The position numbers and the translations under genes are program-made. From CAZHLD01 sp964533185 (GTDB lineage Bacteria; Acidobacteriota; Terriglobia; Acidiferrales; UBA7541), in contig CAZHLD010000030.1 in the NCBI GenBank assembly GCA_964533185.1, positions 1-30,922 on the forward strand: a stretch of 30,922 bases of DNA, written 5' to 3'. Of the stretch, positions 7,582 to 16,474 are shown one piece after another. The notes beneath the pieces were generated by a model that searched no databases, was not told where the DNA came from, and saw only the letters and a program-made list of their open reading frames with translations. The first letter of the stretch is position 1; the number at the start of each line of letters is the position of its first letter.

Positions 7582-10500
7582 ATGACTCGTTCGATCACTG
7601 CCGTTTGCCTGTTTTTGTTGGTCCTTACTCTTGCTCTCTTTGGTGCTTCACCCGCAGGCGCCCAGACTGTTACGGCCACGGTGGAAGGCCGGATTACCGA
7701 CACGTCTGGCGGAGCGGTGCCCGGGGCGACAGTCACCGCGGCAAACGCCGCAACGGGGTTCTCTCGCTCGGACACAACCAAGGAGGACGGCACGTTCCGA
7801 ATCGCCCTGTTGCCTGTCGGGGAATACACGCTGGCCGTGGAGAAGGCGGGGTTTGCCAAGCAGGCCAAGAAGATCACTCTCCAGATCGATCAGATTGCCA
7901 CACTCGATTTCACCATCGCGCCCGGCGAAGTCACCGAGCGGGTTGTGGTTGAGGAAGAGGTGGGCATCCTGGAGCCCACGCGCTCTGCCGTGAGCACCGT
8001 CATTACACCGGCGCAGATTGCCAACCTGCCCGTAAACGGGCGGCAATTCATCGATTTCGTCTTGCTCGCGCCCGGTGTGTCAATTGGGGACACCACTTCG
8101 GGCAGCACGGACGTGATCGTCGAACCGGTGACCAAGATTTCTTTTGCCAGCCAGAACATCCATTACAACTTTGTGGCCATCGACGGTGCCGACAATATGT
8201 CCACCGCCTCCGGCATTCAAAAGACCACCCCTTCCCAGGATGCGGTGCAGGAGTTCCGCGTGATCAACGCGGAATACACGACGGTGTTTGGACGGTCGGC
8301 GGCCGGTGTGGTCAACATCATCACCAAAAGCGGCACGAACGAGTACCATGGTTCGATCTACAGCTACTTCCGGAACGATGCTCTCGATGCCCGCAGCATT
8401 TTGCAGGTTCCGGGACGCGACACGCTCAAGCAATATCAGTTCGGCGGCACCCTGGGCGGACCGATCATCAAAGATAAGACGTTTTTCTTCGCGAATTACG
8501 AAGGGCAGCGCCGCACCGAATCTCCGTTCTACAACTCGGTCATTCTGAGCAATCTGAGTCGTCCCGGCCCCAACAACGACATAAACGACTTCAAGGCCAA
8601 CTTCGGCTTGCCCCCGGAAAACCTGGACGTTCTCCGCGATTCCCATGGCGACAACCTGCTGGCCAAGATCGACCATCAGATCAATCCGAAGCACAATCTT
8701 TCCACGCGCTACTTCTTCAATGATGCGCGTTACACAAACGTCTCGCCCTTAAACGACGGCTTCGACCTGCCCTCCACCTTCAAGGACAACTTCTTCCGGG
8801 ACCAGTCCCTGGTGGGCAACCTGACATCGGCGTTTACCGAGACGTTCGTCAACGAACTGCGCCTGCAGTACGCCCGCCGCTCTTTTGATTTCCCTGCGCG
8901 CACCACCCAACCTCACCTGGAGGTGGCCAACACGTTCACTGTGGGAGTGAACCGGGGGAACCCGGAGTTTTACAAAGAGAGCCGGTTTGAACTGGTGGAC
9001 AATGTAACCCTGTTGCGCGGGCGGCACGTGATCAGCTTCGGGGGCAATCTCAACTTCGTGCGCACCACGGAATCGTTCCCCCTCTTCTACCCCTTTGAGG
9101 CCACGTTTGGCTGCTTGCTTGCGGCGCAGTGCCCGTTCAGCATGCAAGCGGGAGCGCCATTCGTGATCTTCTTCCAGCGCAACGACGCTTCGAGCAACTT
9201 CAGGGAGCCGACGATTGATCCCGCTATCTACCAGGGAAGCCGCATCTCGAGCGCCGTCCGCAACCAGGCCAAGGGCGTATTCGACCACACCTACAACGGC
9301 TTTTTCATTCAGGACAAAATCCGTGTGACGAACCGCCTGACCATCAATGCGGGACTGCGCTACGAGTGGGAGACCTGGCCGGAGCGCTACGTGGATTCCG
9401 ACTTGAATAACTTCGACCCGCGTGTGGGTTTTGCTTACAACATCGGCGGGAAGTGGAATGTGGTTTTGCGCGGCGGCATCGGCATGTACCACGGCACGAT
9501 TCCCTCGCCGTTGATCTCCTGCCAGGAAGCCTCGTGCGGCGGCACGCTGGGCAAGTACCCGGGACGCGAGAACAAGGAGGACGACCTCGACGCCCGGGTG
9601 CGCCTCTTCGCCTTTGCCAGCGCACCGTTCATCACCAACCTGGCGCTGGCCAACCTGTTGGGCCGGCCGAACCTGCTCAACCCCGCCCCGACAACTGGCC
9701 GCTATCCCGATGCAGTAGCGTCTTCCTTCCTGGGATGCCCGGGCGGTTTCTTGTCCGGCTGTGGCGGCGGCGGCGATGCGACGATTGTGCGGTTTGCGAA
9801 GGATCACCAGGCACCGCTCTCCTACCAGGGAGGCCTGAGCTTGGAGTTTGAGCCGCTGCCGTCGTTCAACGTCTCCCTCTCCTATCTGCGCGTGCGCGGG
9901 CTGCGGCTGGGCAGCTTTTTCAACATCAACCAGCCCGACCCGAGCGGGCAGGTCACGGTACACGATTCCCAGGGCCGCACGGGCACGAAGAAAACCTACT
10001 TTTGCCCGGTGGCCGTTTGCGGACAACCTGGCCTCCCGGGGCAGCGAGATCCGCGCTGGGCAGTGTTTTTCGAAGCGGACTCGCTGTGGGATTCGTCCTA
10101 TAACGGGTTTTTCCTGACGGTGAACAAGCGCATGCGGAAGTATTACACGTTTAACCTGAGCTACACGCTTTCGGACGGAATCGACAACGGTCCGAACCCC
10201 AGTTTCGTACTCATCCCGCAGGATAGCTTCGATCTCCGGGCGGAGCGGGCAAAGTCGGCCGATTTCGCGCGGCACCGGTTTACCGGCAACGCGCAGTTCC
10301 AGACGCCCCACACGATGAATCCACTCGCCCGCGACTTCCTGTTCAGCTTCATTGTTACTTTGGAATCGCCTCATTTCTTCACTAAGTTTGCCGGTTTTGA
10401 CGCCAATGGCGACGTCTTCGGCGTGAATGATCGCGTGGGCATTGAGCCGCGCAACACGTTTGAGGGAGATTCGCTGAAGGCGGTGGATTTCCGAGTGGCG

Positions 10501-10749
10501 CGAAGCTTTCCGATCCGGGAAAAAATGAAGCTAGAACTCATCGCGGAAGCGTTCAATCTGTTCAATAATCTCAACGTTCGTTTCTTCAACACCACCTATG
10601 GCGCGGCGGACTTCTGCCCCGTGGGTGGCGCGGCAGTCTGCGGCCCGGGCCCCTTCTTCCAGGAAGGCTCCCCCAATCCTGCGTACGGGACGCCGCGGGC
10701 TGTCATGAACCCGCGACAAATCCAATTCGCCGTGCGGTTCACCTTCTGA
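7582..10749 (+). CDS. TonB-dependent receptor, Oar-like, with carboxypeptidase-regulatory-like N-terminal domain
   Basis: Outer-membrane receptor expected to bind a large or scarce nutrient and move it to the periplasm using TonB energy. From the ATG at 7582 (preceded by GAGGGAG) it is 1055 aa. It has a signal peptide (about 1-27, ending ASPAGAQ), a CarboxypepD_reg-like beta domain (about 28-110), a plug with VVNIITKSGTNEYHG, and a long beta-barrel ending in the aromatic signature FAVRFTF. An upstream ATG at 7522 in frame would spoil the signal peptide. All ten mature cysteines form five short-spaced pairs (first at 9112/9130, last at 10608-10641). No cognate anti-sigma factor or SusD-like partner is adjacent. 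The substrate cannot be read from the sequence. Confidence 0.93.
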   Translation: MTRSITAVCLFLLVLTLALFGASPAGAQTVTATVEGRITDTSGGAVPGATVTAANAATGFSRSDTTKEDGTFRIALLPVGEYTLAVEKAGFAKQAKKITLQIDQIATLDFTIAPGEVTERVVVEEEVGILEPTRSAVSTVITPAQIANLPVNGRQFIDFVLLAPGVSIGDTTSGSTDVIVEPVTKISFASQNIHYNFVAIDGADNMSTASGIQKTTPSQDAVQEFRVINAEYTTVFGRSAAGVVNIITKSGTNEYHGSIYSYFRNDALDARSILQVPGRDTLKQYQFGGTLGGPIIKDKTFFFANYEGQRRTESPFYNSVILSNLSRPGPNNDINDFKANFGLPPENLDVLRDSHGDNLLAKIDHQINPKHNLSTRYFFNDARYTNVSPLNDGFDLPSTFKDNFFRDQSLVGNLTSAFTETFVNELRLQYARRSFDFPARTTQPHLEVANTFTVGVNRGNPEFYKESRFELVDNVTLLRGRHVISFGGNLNFVRTTESFPLFYPFEATFGCLLAAQCPFSMQAGAPFVIFFQRNDASSNFREPTIDPAIYQGSRISSAVRNQAKGVFDHTYNGFFIQDKIRVTNRLTINAGLRYEWETWPERYVDSDLNNFDPRVGFAYNIGGKWNVVLRGGIGMYHGTIPSPLISCQEASCGGTLGKYPGRENKEDDLDARVRLFAFASAPFITNLALANLLGRPNLLNPAPTTGRYPDAVASSFLGCPGGFLSGCGGGGDATIVRFAKDHQAPLSYQGGLSLEFEPLPSFNVSLSYLRVRGLRLGSFFNINQPDPSGQVTVHDSQGRTGTKKTYFCPVAVCGQPGLPGQRDPRWAVFFEADSLWDSSYNGFFLTVNKRMRKYYTFNLSYTLSDGIDNGPNPSFVLIPQDSFDLRAERAKSADFARHRFTGNAQFQTPHTMNPLARDFLFSFIVTLESPHFFTKFAGFDANGDVFGVNDRVGIEPRNTFEGDSLKAVDFRVARSFPIREKMKLELIAEAFNLFNNLNVRFFNTTYGAADFCPVGGAAVCGPGPFFQEGSPNPAYGTPRAVMNPRQIQFAVRFTF

Positions 10750-10899
10750 GGTTTCGATGAAGGAAATCCTCGAGGGCCCCAGACGCGGGCCGAGCACTGC
10801 CCGATTCGGCAGCGTTTCATCTCACACGCAGCGGTTGAATTCTGAGAAGGCTGGGTAGCCCGTCCCGTTGCCCAGGCCGCAGCGGGAGGAGAAGCCGCG

Positions 10900-11985
10900 A
10901 TGAGGTTCGGAATCTACGCCGAGATGCAGACGCCGCCGGGCAAGTCTCACGCCGAGCAGACCTGGGAGATCTTCTCGCAGATTGAGCACGCCGACCGAAT
11001 GGGTTTCGACGTGTACTCGATCATTGACCATCATTGTTTCCAGAAGTTTTCCATCTCTGCGAACCCGCTGGCCATGTTTACAGCCGCGGCGCAGCGGACA
11101 CGGCGCATCCGCTTCCGGACGGCCTTGCATACGTTGCCGCTGGAAAACCCGGTGCGGCTGGCGGGTATGATCGCGGAAGCGGACATCCTCACCGATGGGC
11201 GGCTGGAGTGTGGTTTGGGCCGCGGCCACGCCTGGCTGTTCGGGCCGCACAACGTTCCGCTGGAGGAAAGCCGGCCGCGCTACGACGAAGCCATCGAGAT
11301 CCTGGTCCGCGCCTGGACGCAGGAGAAGTTCTCCTTCGAAGGAACGTTCTACAAGCTCCAGGATGTGAGCGTGGTGCCCAAGCCAGTCCAGAAGCCACAC
11401 CCGCGGCTGTTCACCGGTGGCACCAGCGACGTCACCTACCAGATGGCGGGCGAGCGCGGCTGGGGGATTTTTGTTCCGCCGTTGCTGCCCTGGAAGGTGC
11501 TGGAAGCACCGCTGAATCTCTACAAGGCCGCCTGCGCAAAGAGCGGACACCAGCCGGACATTGTCTATATCCGGCCGGTATACCTGGAGGAGAACGAGAG
11601 CGTGATACGTCGCGAGGTGGAACCGTATCTCCTTAACTTCCTGGCGTTCAACGCCTCGCCGGTGGAATCCCTGCAAAGCGAAGAGAAGAAGGCAGAGCTG
11701 CGCGCCAAAGGGTACGGCTTTTACGCCAGCGGCGCACTGGAATCGCTCACCAGGCTGACCTATGAGGAGATCGTGGAGCAGGAGATCGGCTTCATCGGGA
11801 CACCGAAGAAAGTGATCGCGCAGATTGAGAATCTCCAATCCAGAGGCGGCATTGGAGAGCTGGCCATCGTTGCCAATTTCGGTGGAATCGAACACTGGAA
11901 GTCCATCAAAACCCAGCAACTGTTCGCTCAGCAGGTGATGCCCGCCTTCCGCGGAGCCGGTCAAACGGCGATGGCCGGGCGCTGA
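10900..11985 (+). CDS. LLM-class (luciferase-like) flavin/F420-dependent oxidoreductase 1
   Basis: Member of the bacterial-luciferase-like TIM-barrel superfamily, whose members use FMN or F420. The 361-aa sequence has the family layout: MRFGIYAEMQTPPG first strand, ADRMGFDVYSIIDHH, LPLENPVRLAGMIAEADIL, GRLECGLGRGHAWLFG, YDEAIEILVRAW and PHPRLFTGGTS. GRLECGLGRG resembles the flavin/deazaflavin-binding region of monooxygenases. Shine-Dalgarno GGGAGGAG at 10885-10892 supports the start. It heads a plus-strand set with two membrane genes, a reductase and a second LLM enzyme. The F420 operon nearby makes F420 use plausible, but FMN monooxygenase activity is equally possible from the sequence alone. 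Confidence 0.88.
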   Translation: MRFGIYAEMQTPPGKSHAEQTWEIFSQIEHADRMGFDVYSIIDHHCFQKFSISANPLAMFTAAAQRTRRIRFRTALHTLPLENPVRLAGMIAEADILTDGRLECGLGRGHAWLFGPHNVPLEESRPRYDEAIEILVRAWTQEKFSFEGTFYKLQDVSVVPKPVQKPHPRLFTGGTSDVTYQMAGERGWGIFVPPLLPWKVLEAPLNLYKAACAKSGHQPDIVYIRPVYLEENESVIRREVEPYLLNFLAFNASPVESLQSEEKKAELRAKGYGFYASGALESLTRLTYEEIVEQEIGFIGTPKKVIAQIENLQSRGGIGELAIVANFGGIEHWKSIKTQQLFAQQVMPAFRGAGQTAMAGR

Positions 11986-12054
11986 AGGGTTGCCGAAAAG
12001 CGCAGGTGGTAGCCTTCCCGAGGTCCGAAACAGAACAGGAAGCGAATCGGCACC

Positions 12055-13188
12055 ATGGCAACGCGAGACATCGGGGTGAATCGCGACGGCGGGGTCACTG
12101 CCTCCCTTGCGCGAGGCTTTGCTCCGCTGGGTGCGCAGCGTCTGCTGGTGTTTGGCGGGATTGCGCTGATCCTGGTGGGGATGGTGTTTGGAGACGTCTT
12201 TGCGGTGTTCATCCTTCATTCCAATGCGGACCGGATTGGCGGCCATTTGCTGGCTGCGACGCAGGCGGTTGCGGCCGGCGACACAGCGGCAATCAGCACC
12301 CACTTCGGTCGTATTGGCCATCTTCTTGAAAACCGCGGCACCAAGGTGGATACGCATGTTCACATCATCAAGTTCGGCTATCTCGCCTTATTGCTCGCTC
12401 TGATCCAACCGTATGTTGGTTTCGCCGAACAACGCCGGAAGCGACTGGCCCAGCTATTTCTGGTCGGAGCGGTTATGCTTCCGGTTTCTGTTTTTTGCAT
12501 CCACTATGTCGGGTTGGCGTACAGTCCCTTCCAATTCGTCGGGTGGGCGAGCATCACGGCGGACCTGGGCGGCTTTCTGGTGATTCTGACCTGCATTGGA
12601 TTTCTTTCCGGCGTATATCAGTATCTGGCCGGCTCGCACCAGCCCGCGGCTGAGAGCGAGCAACTGCTTCGCGACCGAAGCTGGGCCGCGCAAACACTCC
12701 TGGCCGGTGGCACGCTACTGATCCTGGCGGGCTTTCTGCACGGTGCCTACTACGCCGGAGTGTACTTGTACCCCCACGAGGCCCAGGATGCCGGCCTGCT
12801 CCAGGCGATGGTTGATGGGGCGGCCAGCGGTAACCTTCCGGGTGCGACGGACGCCGTCAACCAGTATGGGGCACTGCAAGGCAACAAAGCGGTACACATC
12901 GCGGCGCATTCCCACATCATCGAGTTCGGTATGATGGCGATTCTGCTGGCCTTCATCCAATCGTACGTCTTCCTCAGTGAGCGCTGGAAACGCCGCTGGG
13001 TGGTAGTTTTCCTGATGGGTTCGGTGGTGCTCCCCGTTTTCGTGCTCCTGGAGGTCCAGTGGGGGCTTGTGGCCGGGGGAATCGCTGATGTGGGAGGCCT
13101 GCTGGTGATCATCGCCCTGTGCGGGATGCTGGTGGGCGTGTTGCGACACACGGGCAAGCTCGACGCCCAATCCGGAGCCGGCCGATGA
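12055..13188 (+). CDS. Eight-helix membrane protein made of two HxH-containing 4-TM repeats (family not recognised)
   Basis: I do not recognise this 377-aa protein. It has about eight hydrophobic segments: near 29-54, 104-123, 132-153, 160-191, 211-238, 288-307, 315-338 and 341-363. The two halves repeat each other: HVHIIKFGYLALLLALIQPY matches HSHIIEFGMMAILLAFIQSY, and ADLGGFLVILTCIGFLSGVY matches ADVGGLLVIIALCGMLVGVL. In each half a His ends helix 1 (His55; His241) and an HxH pair starts helix 2 (101/103; 285/287), 46 and 44 residues later. Basic loops AEQRRKR and ERWKRR after helix 2 put the histidines on the periplasmic side by the positive-inside rule. Haem, metal or quinone binding is possible but unproven. 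Its stop overlaps the next gene as ATGA. Confidence 0.85.
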   Translation: MATRDIGVNRDGGVTASLARGFAPLGAQRLLVFGGIALILVGMVFGDVFAVFILHSNADRIGGHLLAATQAVAAGDTAAISTHFGRIGHLLENRGTKVDTHVHIIKFGYLALLLALIQPYVGFAEQRRKRLAQLFLVGAVMLPVSVFCIHYVGLAYSPFQFVGWASITADLGGFLVILTCIGFLSGVYQYLAGSHQPAAESEQLLRDRSWAAQTLLAGGTLLILAGFLHGAYYAGVYLYPHEAQDAGLLQAMVDGAASGNLPGATDAVNQYGALQGNKAVHIAAHSHIIEFGMMAILLAFIQSYVFLSERWKRRWVVVFLMGSVVLPVFVLLEVQWGLVAGGIADVGGLLVIIALCGMLVGVLRHTGKLDAQSGAGR

Positions 13189-13667
13189 GCGCTTCACGAA
13201 AGCTACTTCTGGTCAGTGGCCTGGCGCTGGCGATCGGGGCCATGACCTACGGGCTCTGGTACGCATTGTTTGCCGAACATCAGCACCTCGAAGGCATGGG
13301 CGCTTCGCTGGCAACAGCGTTCACGCGCGCCGCCGAACGCAACATGACAGAAGCGAATGCGGCGATCAACGCGTACGCAGAAACCAAGTTTGCTTATGTG
13401 CGTCACGTGGACGTGCACTCACACTGGGGCGGGCTGGCACTACTCCTGATCATCTTTGGTGCCATCTTTGACCGCCTCGGCTTTGAGGAGCGCGTGCGCT
13501 TCAAGCTGGCCGCAGTTCTACTGGCCGGCACGGTGATCTTTCCGCTGGGCGTGATTCTCCAGGTGGTGGACCGCAGTTGGTGGCCGACGGCTCTTGCCAT
13601 GCTCGGGTCCGGGATGGTAACCGTAGCTTTGGCCTTCGTTGCGTGGGGTTTCGCGCGTCAACGATGA
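13185..13667 (+). CDS. Four-helix membrane protein, third copy of the HxH repeat unit (family not recognised)
   Basis: A 160-aa protein starting at the ATG that overlaps the preceding stop (ATGA at 13185-13188). It has about four hydrophobic segments (5-29, 81-96, 106-128, 132-156) and corresponds to one half of the neighbouring protein. Helix 1 ends with EHQH (His32, His34). A helical loop follows, then RHVDVHSH (His74, 78, 80) at the start of helix 2. His32 to His78 is 46 residues, the same spacing as in the neighbour. DRLGFEERVRFK is the cytoplasmic loop equivalent. The two proteins probably form one complex with three equivalent units. No function can be assigned. Confidence 0.85.
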   Translation: MSASRKLLLVSGLALAIGAMTYGLWYALFAEHQHLEGMGASLATAFTRAAERNMTEANAAINAYAETKFAYVRHVDVHSHWGGLALLLIIFGAIFDRLGFEERVRFKLAAVLLAGTVIFPLGVILQVVDRSWWPTALAMLGSGMVTVALAFVAWGFARQR

Positions 13668-13679
13668 GGTAAACCCGTC

Positions 13680-14600
13680 ATGAAGATCTGTGTGATCGGT
13701 TGCGGGGCGATCGGGAGCCTGTTCGCGGCCCATCTGGCGCGGCTGGGAACCGTGGAGGTCTACGCCTACGACGTCGCCGGAGAACACGTCGAGGCCATCA
13801 ACCGAAATGGCCTGCGCATCTCCGGCGCGGCGGACTTCACCGCTCGACTGCGGGCCACAAGCGATCCGCGCGAGCTTCCGCTCTGCAACTATGGGATTGT
13901 GGCCACCAAGAGCCTTCACACGGGCGCGGCCATCGCACAGGCGGCCCGCGCCTTCGACGAATCGAGCGCCGTGTGCTCGGTCCAGAACGGCGTCGGCAAC
14001 GAGGAAATCCTGGCGGAATCGGTGAAGTACGTGATCCGCGGCACCACCTTCCCGGCGGGACACCTGATTACCCCCGGACACATCGGTTTCGACATCAAAG
14101 GGGACACGTGGATCGGCCCTTTCGAGCCCACGCACACGCCCATGAGTATGGTGGAAGAGCTGGCTGGTTTGCTCACCCGGGCGGGGATGAACACCGTTGC
14201 TTTGAAAGACGCTCGCGGGGCGCAGTGGACCAAGCTGATCTTTAATGCCTCCACCAACCCGGTCGGCGCGCTTACGCGGCTGGATCACGGAGCGGCCACC
14301 CGGTTTGCGCCCACTGGTGAGTTGTTCAACGCGCTGATCGCCGAAGGAGAAGCCGTGGCTCGCGCTCTGGGGATTACCCTGGACCACGACCCCCGGGAGA
14401 TGGTGCAAGCGGGTGCGAACGCTCCCGGCAAACACAAGGCCAGCATGCTCCAGGACGTCGAGGCGGGCCGGCCAACCGAAGTAGACTTCATGAACGGCGC
14501 GATTGTTCAATGGGGCGAGAAGGTGGGCGTGCCCACCCCGCTGAACAAGGCGCTCTGGGCACTGGTCAAGGGATTGGAACACTCCTGGACGAACCCCTAG
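13680..14600 (+). CDS. Ketopantoate reductase-family (ApbA/PanE) NADP-dependent dehydrogenase, copy 1
   Basis: A 306-aa protein of the 2-dehydropantoate 2-reductase family, which reduces 2-keto acids with NADPH. It has the N-terminal Rossmann motif IGCGAIGSLFAAHLA (6-20), VQNGVGNEE (101-109), and the C-terminal catalytic segment WTKLIFNASTNPVGAL with Lys185 and Asn189. EAGRPTEVDFMNGAI is the typical substrate-side Glu region. The Shine-Dalgarno GAGG overlaps the preceding stop. Its position between a membrane complex and an LLM oxidoreductase, plus a close paralogue at 21293, argues for a pathway-specific keto-acid or related substrate over pantothenate synthesis. Confidence 0.86.
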   Translation: MKICVIGCGAIGSLFAAHLARLGTVEVYAYDVAGEHVEAINRNGLRISGAADFTARLRATSDPRELPLCNYGIVATKSLHTGAAIAQAARAFDESSAVCSVQNGVGNEEILAESVKYVIRGTTFPAGHLITPGHIGFDIKGDTWIGPFEPTHTPMSMVEELAGLLTRAGMNTVALKDARGAQWTKLIFNASTNPVGALTRLDHGAATRFAPTGELFNALIAEGEAVARALGITLDHDPREMVQAGANAPGKHKASMLQDVEAGRPTEVDFMNGAIVQWGEKVGVPTPLNKALWALVKGLEHSWTNP

Positions 14601-14623
14601 TGTCCTGAAGAGGGAGCAGGGTT

Positions 14624-15703
14624 ATGGCTGTCCCGTTCCGCATCGCAGTTCTGCAGCTGAGTATGGAGCCGGTCCACGAAACTCTGGCGATGGCCAGGGC
14701 TTGTGACGCAGCAGGGTTTGATACGTTCTGGCTTGCGGAAGCCTACCCCTGGTGGCGCAAGCACTCGATGGAGGCGCGCTCTTCGACGGCGATCACGGCC
14801 CTGGTGGCCCAGGCAACCAAACGCATCGGCGTCGGCTGGGGCATCATCTCGCCTTACACGCGCCACCCCGTGCAGATCGCGATGGAGGCGCGCGTCATGC
14901 AGGAAGTGGCCGGCGACGGCAGGTTTCTGCTCGGGCTCGGAGCTTCGAAAATCTTCATGAAAGAGATCGGCGAAGGAGAAAAGGGAAAAACCGCCGGCCC
15001 GGCAACCGCCATGAAGGAATGCATCGAGATTGTGCGGGCAATGCTCGAAGGAAAAGAGGTGAGCTACGAGGGTCAGGTGTTCTCCGCCCATGCGCCAGCA
15101 CTGAAGCCGGACGCGCATGTACCTCGGGCGCGAGTGCCCTTCTATATCGGCGCCACCGGCCCGGTGTTGCAACGCATGGCGGGGGCACTCACCGACGGCC
15201 TACTCACCGCCAGCATTACGACACCGGGCTTCGTGCGCTATTCCCGCAAGAGGATGGAAGAAGGCGCGCGCAAAGCCGGACGCGACCCCGGTCAGCTCGA
15301 CCTCGGCTCTGTGATCGTCGGAAGCATCAACAAAAATCCGGCGACGGCGAAGGAAGGCGCGCGCGAGATGGCCGCGATGTATCTGGCCAACAAGGTTCAG
15401 AACATCCGCGGCTCCGCCGACGTGCTGCTCCAGGAGGCTGGGTTGACGTTGGATGAAATCCAGCCGATCGCCGATGCGATGGAACGCGGCGGACGCAAGG
15501 CCGCCGCCCGGGCCGTCACCGAAGAAGTCCTCGAAAAGGTTTGTCCCATCGCCGGCACTCCGGAGGAGTGCATCCGCCGGATTGAGCAGTACCGGGAAGC
15601 CGGCTGCACCCACATTCTGCTCGAGCTCTGGGGAGAGGATCGAATCGAGCAAGCGCGCCTGTTTGGCCAAACCGTCCTGCCACATTTTCACAAGCAGCGG
15701 TAA
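14624..15703 (+). CDS. LLM-class F420-dependent oxidoreductase 2 (Mer-like)
   Basis: A 359-aa luciferase-like TIM-barrel protein closer in style to 5,10-methylenetetrahydromethanopterin reductase and F420-dependent dehydrogenases than copy 1. Landmarks are ACDAAGFDTFWLAEAY, RIGVGWGIISPYTRHP, GRFLLGLGASK, VPFYIGATGPVLQRMAG and a C-terminal AGTPEECIRRIEQYREAG. The last motif is the common pattern (G-T-P-x-E-x-x-x-R-I) of F420-dependent LLM enzymes. A GGGAG Shine-Dalgarno precedes the ATG. It ends 12 bases from the stop of the convergent dioxygenase-like gene. F420 use is inferred from family resemblance and the neighbouring F420 operon; the substrate is unknown. Confidence 0.87.
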   Translation: MAVPFRIAVLQLSMEPVHETLAMARACDAAGFDTFWLAEAYPWWRKHSMEARSSTAITALVAQATKRIGVGWGIISPYTRHPVQIAMEARVMQEVAGDGRFLLGLGASKIFMKEIGEGEKGKTAGPATAMKECIEIVRAMLEGKEVSYEGQVFSAHAPALKPDAHVPRARVPFYIGATGPVLQRMAGALTDGLLTASITTPGFVRYSRKRMEEGARKAGRDPGQLDLGSVIVGSINKNPATAKEGAREMAAMYLANKVQNIRGSADVLLQEAGLTLDEIQPIADAMERGGRKAAARAVTEEVLEKVCPIAGTPEECIRRIEQYREAGCTHILLELWGEDRIEQARLFGQTVLPHFHKQR

Positions 15704-15715
15704 CGGTTGGCCAGG

Positions 15716-16453
15716 TTAGTCGTGGCCGAGCGAATCCCGCACCACACCGTACTGTCCGCCCCATTCATCGGTCATCTTGTTGCGGATTTGCCAGAGATCG
15801 GGGAAGAACACCGTGCGGAGACCTTCATTGAGCATTTCGACCGAGCGCCCCTTGAGCGACTTTGCTCCGAGGCCGATCGTGCGGTGGATCAGTTGCAGGT
15901 GATGGTAGCGGAATTTCTGGAACAGCTCGTCGAACTCTGCTAAAGCTTCCGCCACGACGTAAGCATCCGAGTGGTTGTACTCGGTGGCATAGATCTTCTC
16001 GACGGTCAGCCCGTGTCGGTCGAGGTAGCACGTCTTGAATGAGTTCCAAATATGCGGGTGCATGCGCAGCAGGGTGCGGAACCCCGGTGATTCCTGTCCG
16101 CTGCCGTTGCCCAGCCCGGCGCGGATTTCCTGATACTCCTTGGGAGACATTGTTTCGAGCAGCGGGAGCTGGTCGATCATCAGCCGCAGCGCAATGTGCA
16201 CCCGGCGGAACAGGGTGATTACGCGGTTGGTGTTTTCCTGCTGGAGATATTCATCAATATCGAGCAGCGAATAGCCGATGAGCTTCATCCACAGCTCTTC
16301 GATTTGGTGCACGATCTGAAACTGCAGCTCGTCCTTGTTGCAGAACTCGTGAAACTCCTTCTGGCAGGCCAGGAGTTTTTTGGTATTCAGGTAAATCTCG
16401 TAGTCGAGCGTTCCTTCGCCATTCATAATCGAATAAAAGTGTTCACGGTCCAA
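15716..16453 (-). CDS. Tryptophan 2,3-dioxygenase-like haem protein, divergent
   Basis: A 245-aa member of the tryptophan 2,3-dioxygenase (TDO) superfamily. Conserved are LQFQIVHQIEELWMKLI (Phe45, the active-site base His49), GSGQESPGFR (Arg126, carboxylate-binding position) and FRYHHLQLIHRTIG with the proximal haem ligand His185. The GTGGSS loop of true TDOs, which closes over the tryptophan amino and carboxyl groups, is replaced by LGAKSLKGRS. The central helices are also shorter than the usual 280-300 aa family length. The start is a TTG at 16453 with a strong Shine-Dalgarno GGGAGG. It is the last gene of the minus-strand catabolic array. Oxygenation of an indole-like substrate other than tryptophan is the inference. 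Confidence 0.82.
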   Translation of the reverse strand: MDREHFYSIMNGEGTLDYEIYLNTKKLLACQKEFHEFCNKDELQFQIVHQIEELWMKLIGYSLLDIDEYLQQENTNRVITLFRRVHIALRLMIDQLPLLETMSPKEYQEIRAGLGNGSGQESPGFRTLLRMHPHIWNSFKTCYLDRHGLTVEKIYATEYNHSDAYVVAEALAEFDELFQKFRYHHLQLIHRTIGLGAKSLKGRSVEMLNEGLRTVFFPDLWQIRNKMTDEWGGQYGVVRDSLGHD

Positions 16454-16474
16454 GGTGGCCTCCCTCCCCGGGCG

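Noticed and set aside
8749..10374. Minus-strand open frame of 541 codons
   Set aside because: Lies wholly inside the TonB-dependent receptor on the other strand; no motif, and arginine/histidine/valine-rich shadow composition.
10769..10794. Possible terminator hairpin after the receptor gene (CTCG..GGCCC/GGGCC..GAG)
   Set aside because: The stem is interrupted by a two-base bulge and no T-run follows, so it cannot be called an intrinsic terminator.
10822..12363. Minus-strand open frame of 513 codons
   Set aside because: Antisense to the LLM oxidoreductase and the start of the membrane gene; no domain visible.
15709..15727. Short inverted repeat GGCCA/TGGCC between the convergent LLM and TDO-like genes
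   Set aside because: Five-base arms without a T-run are expected by chance in this GC-rich sequence.
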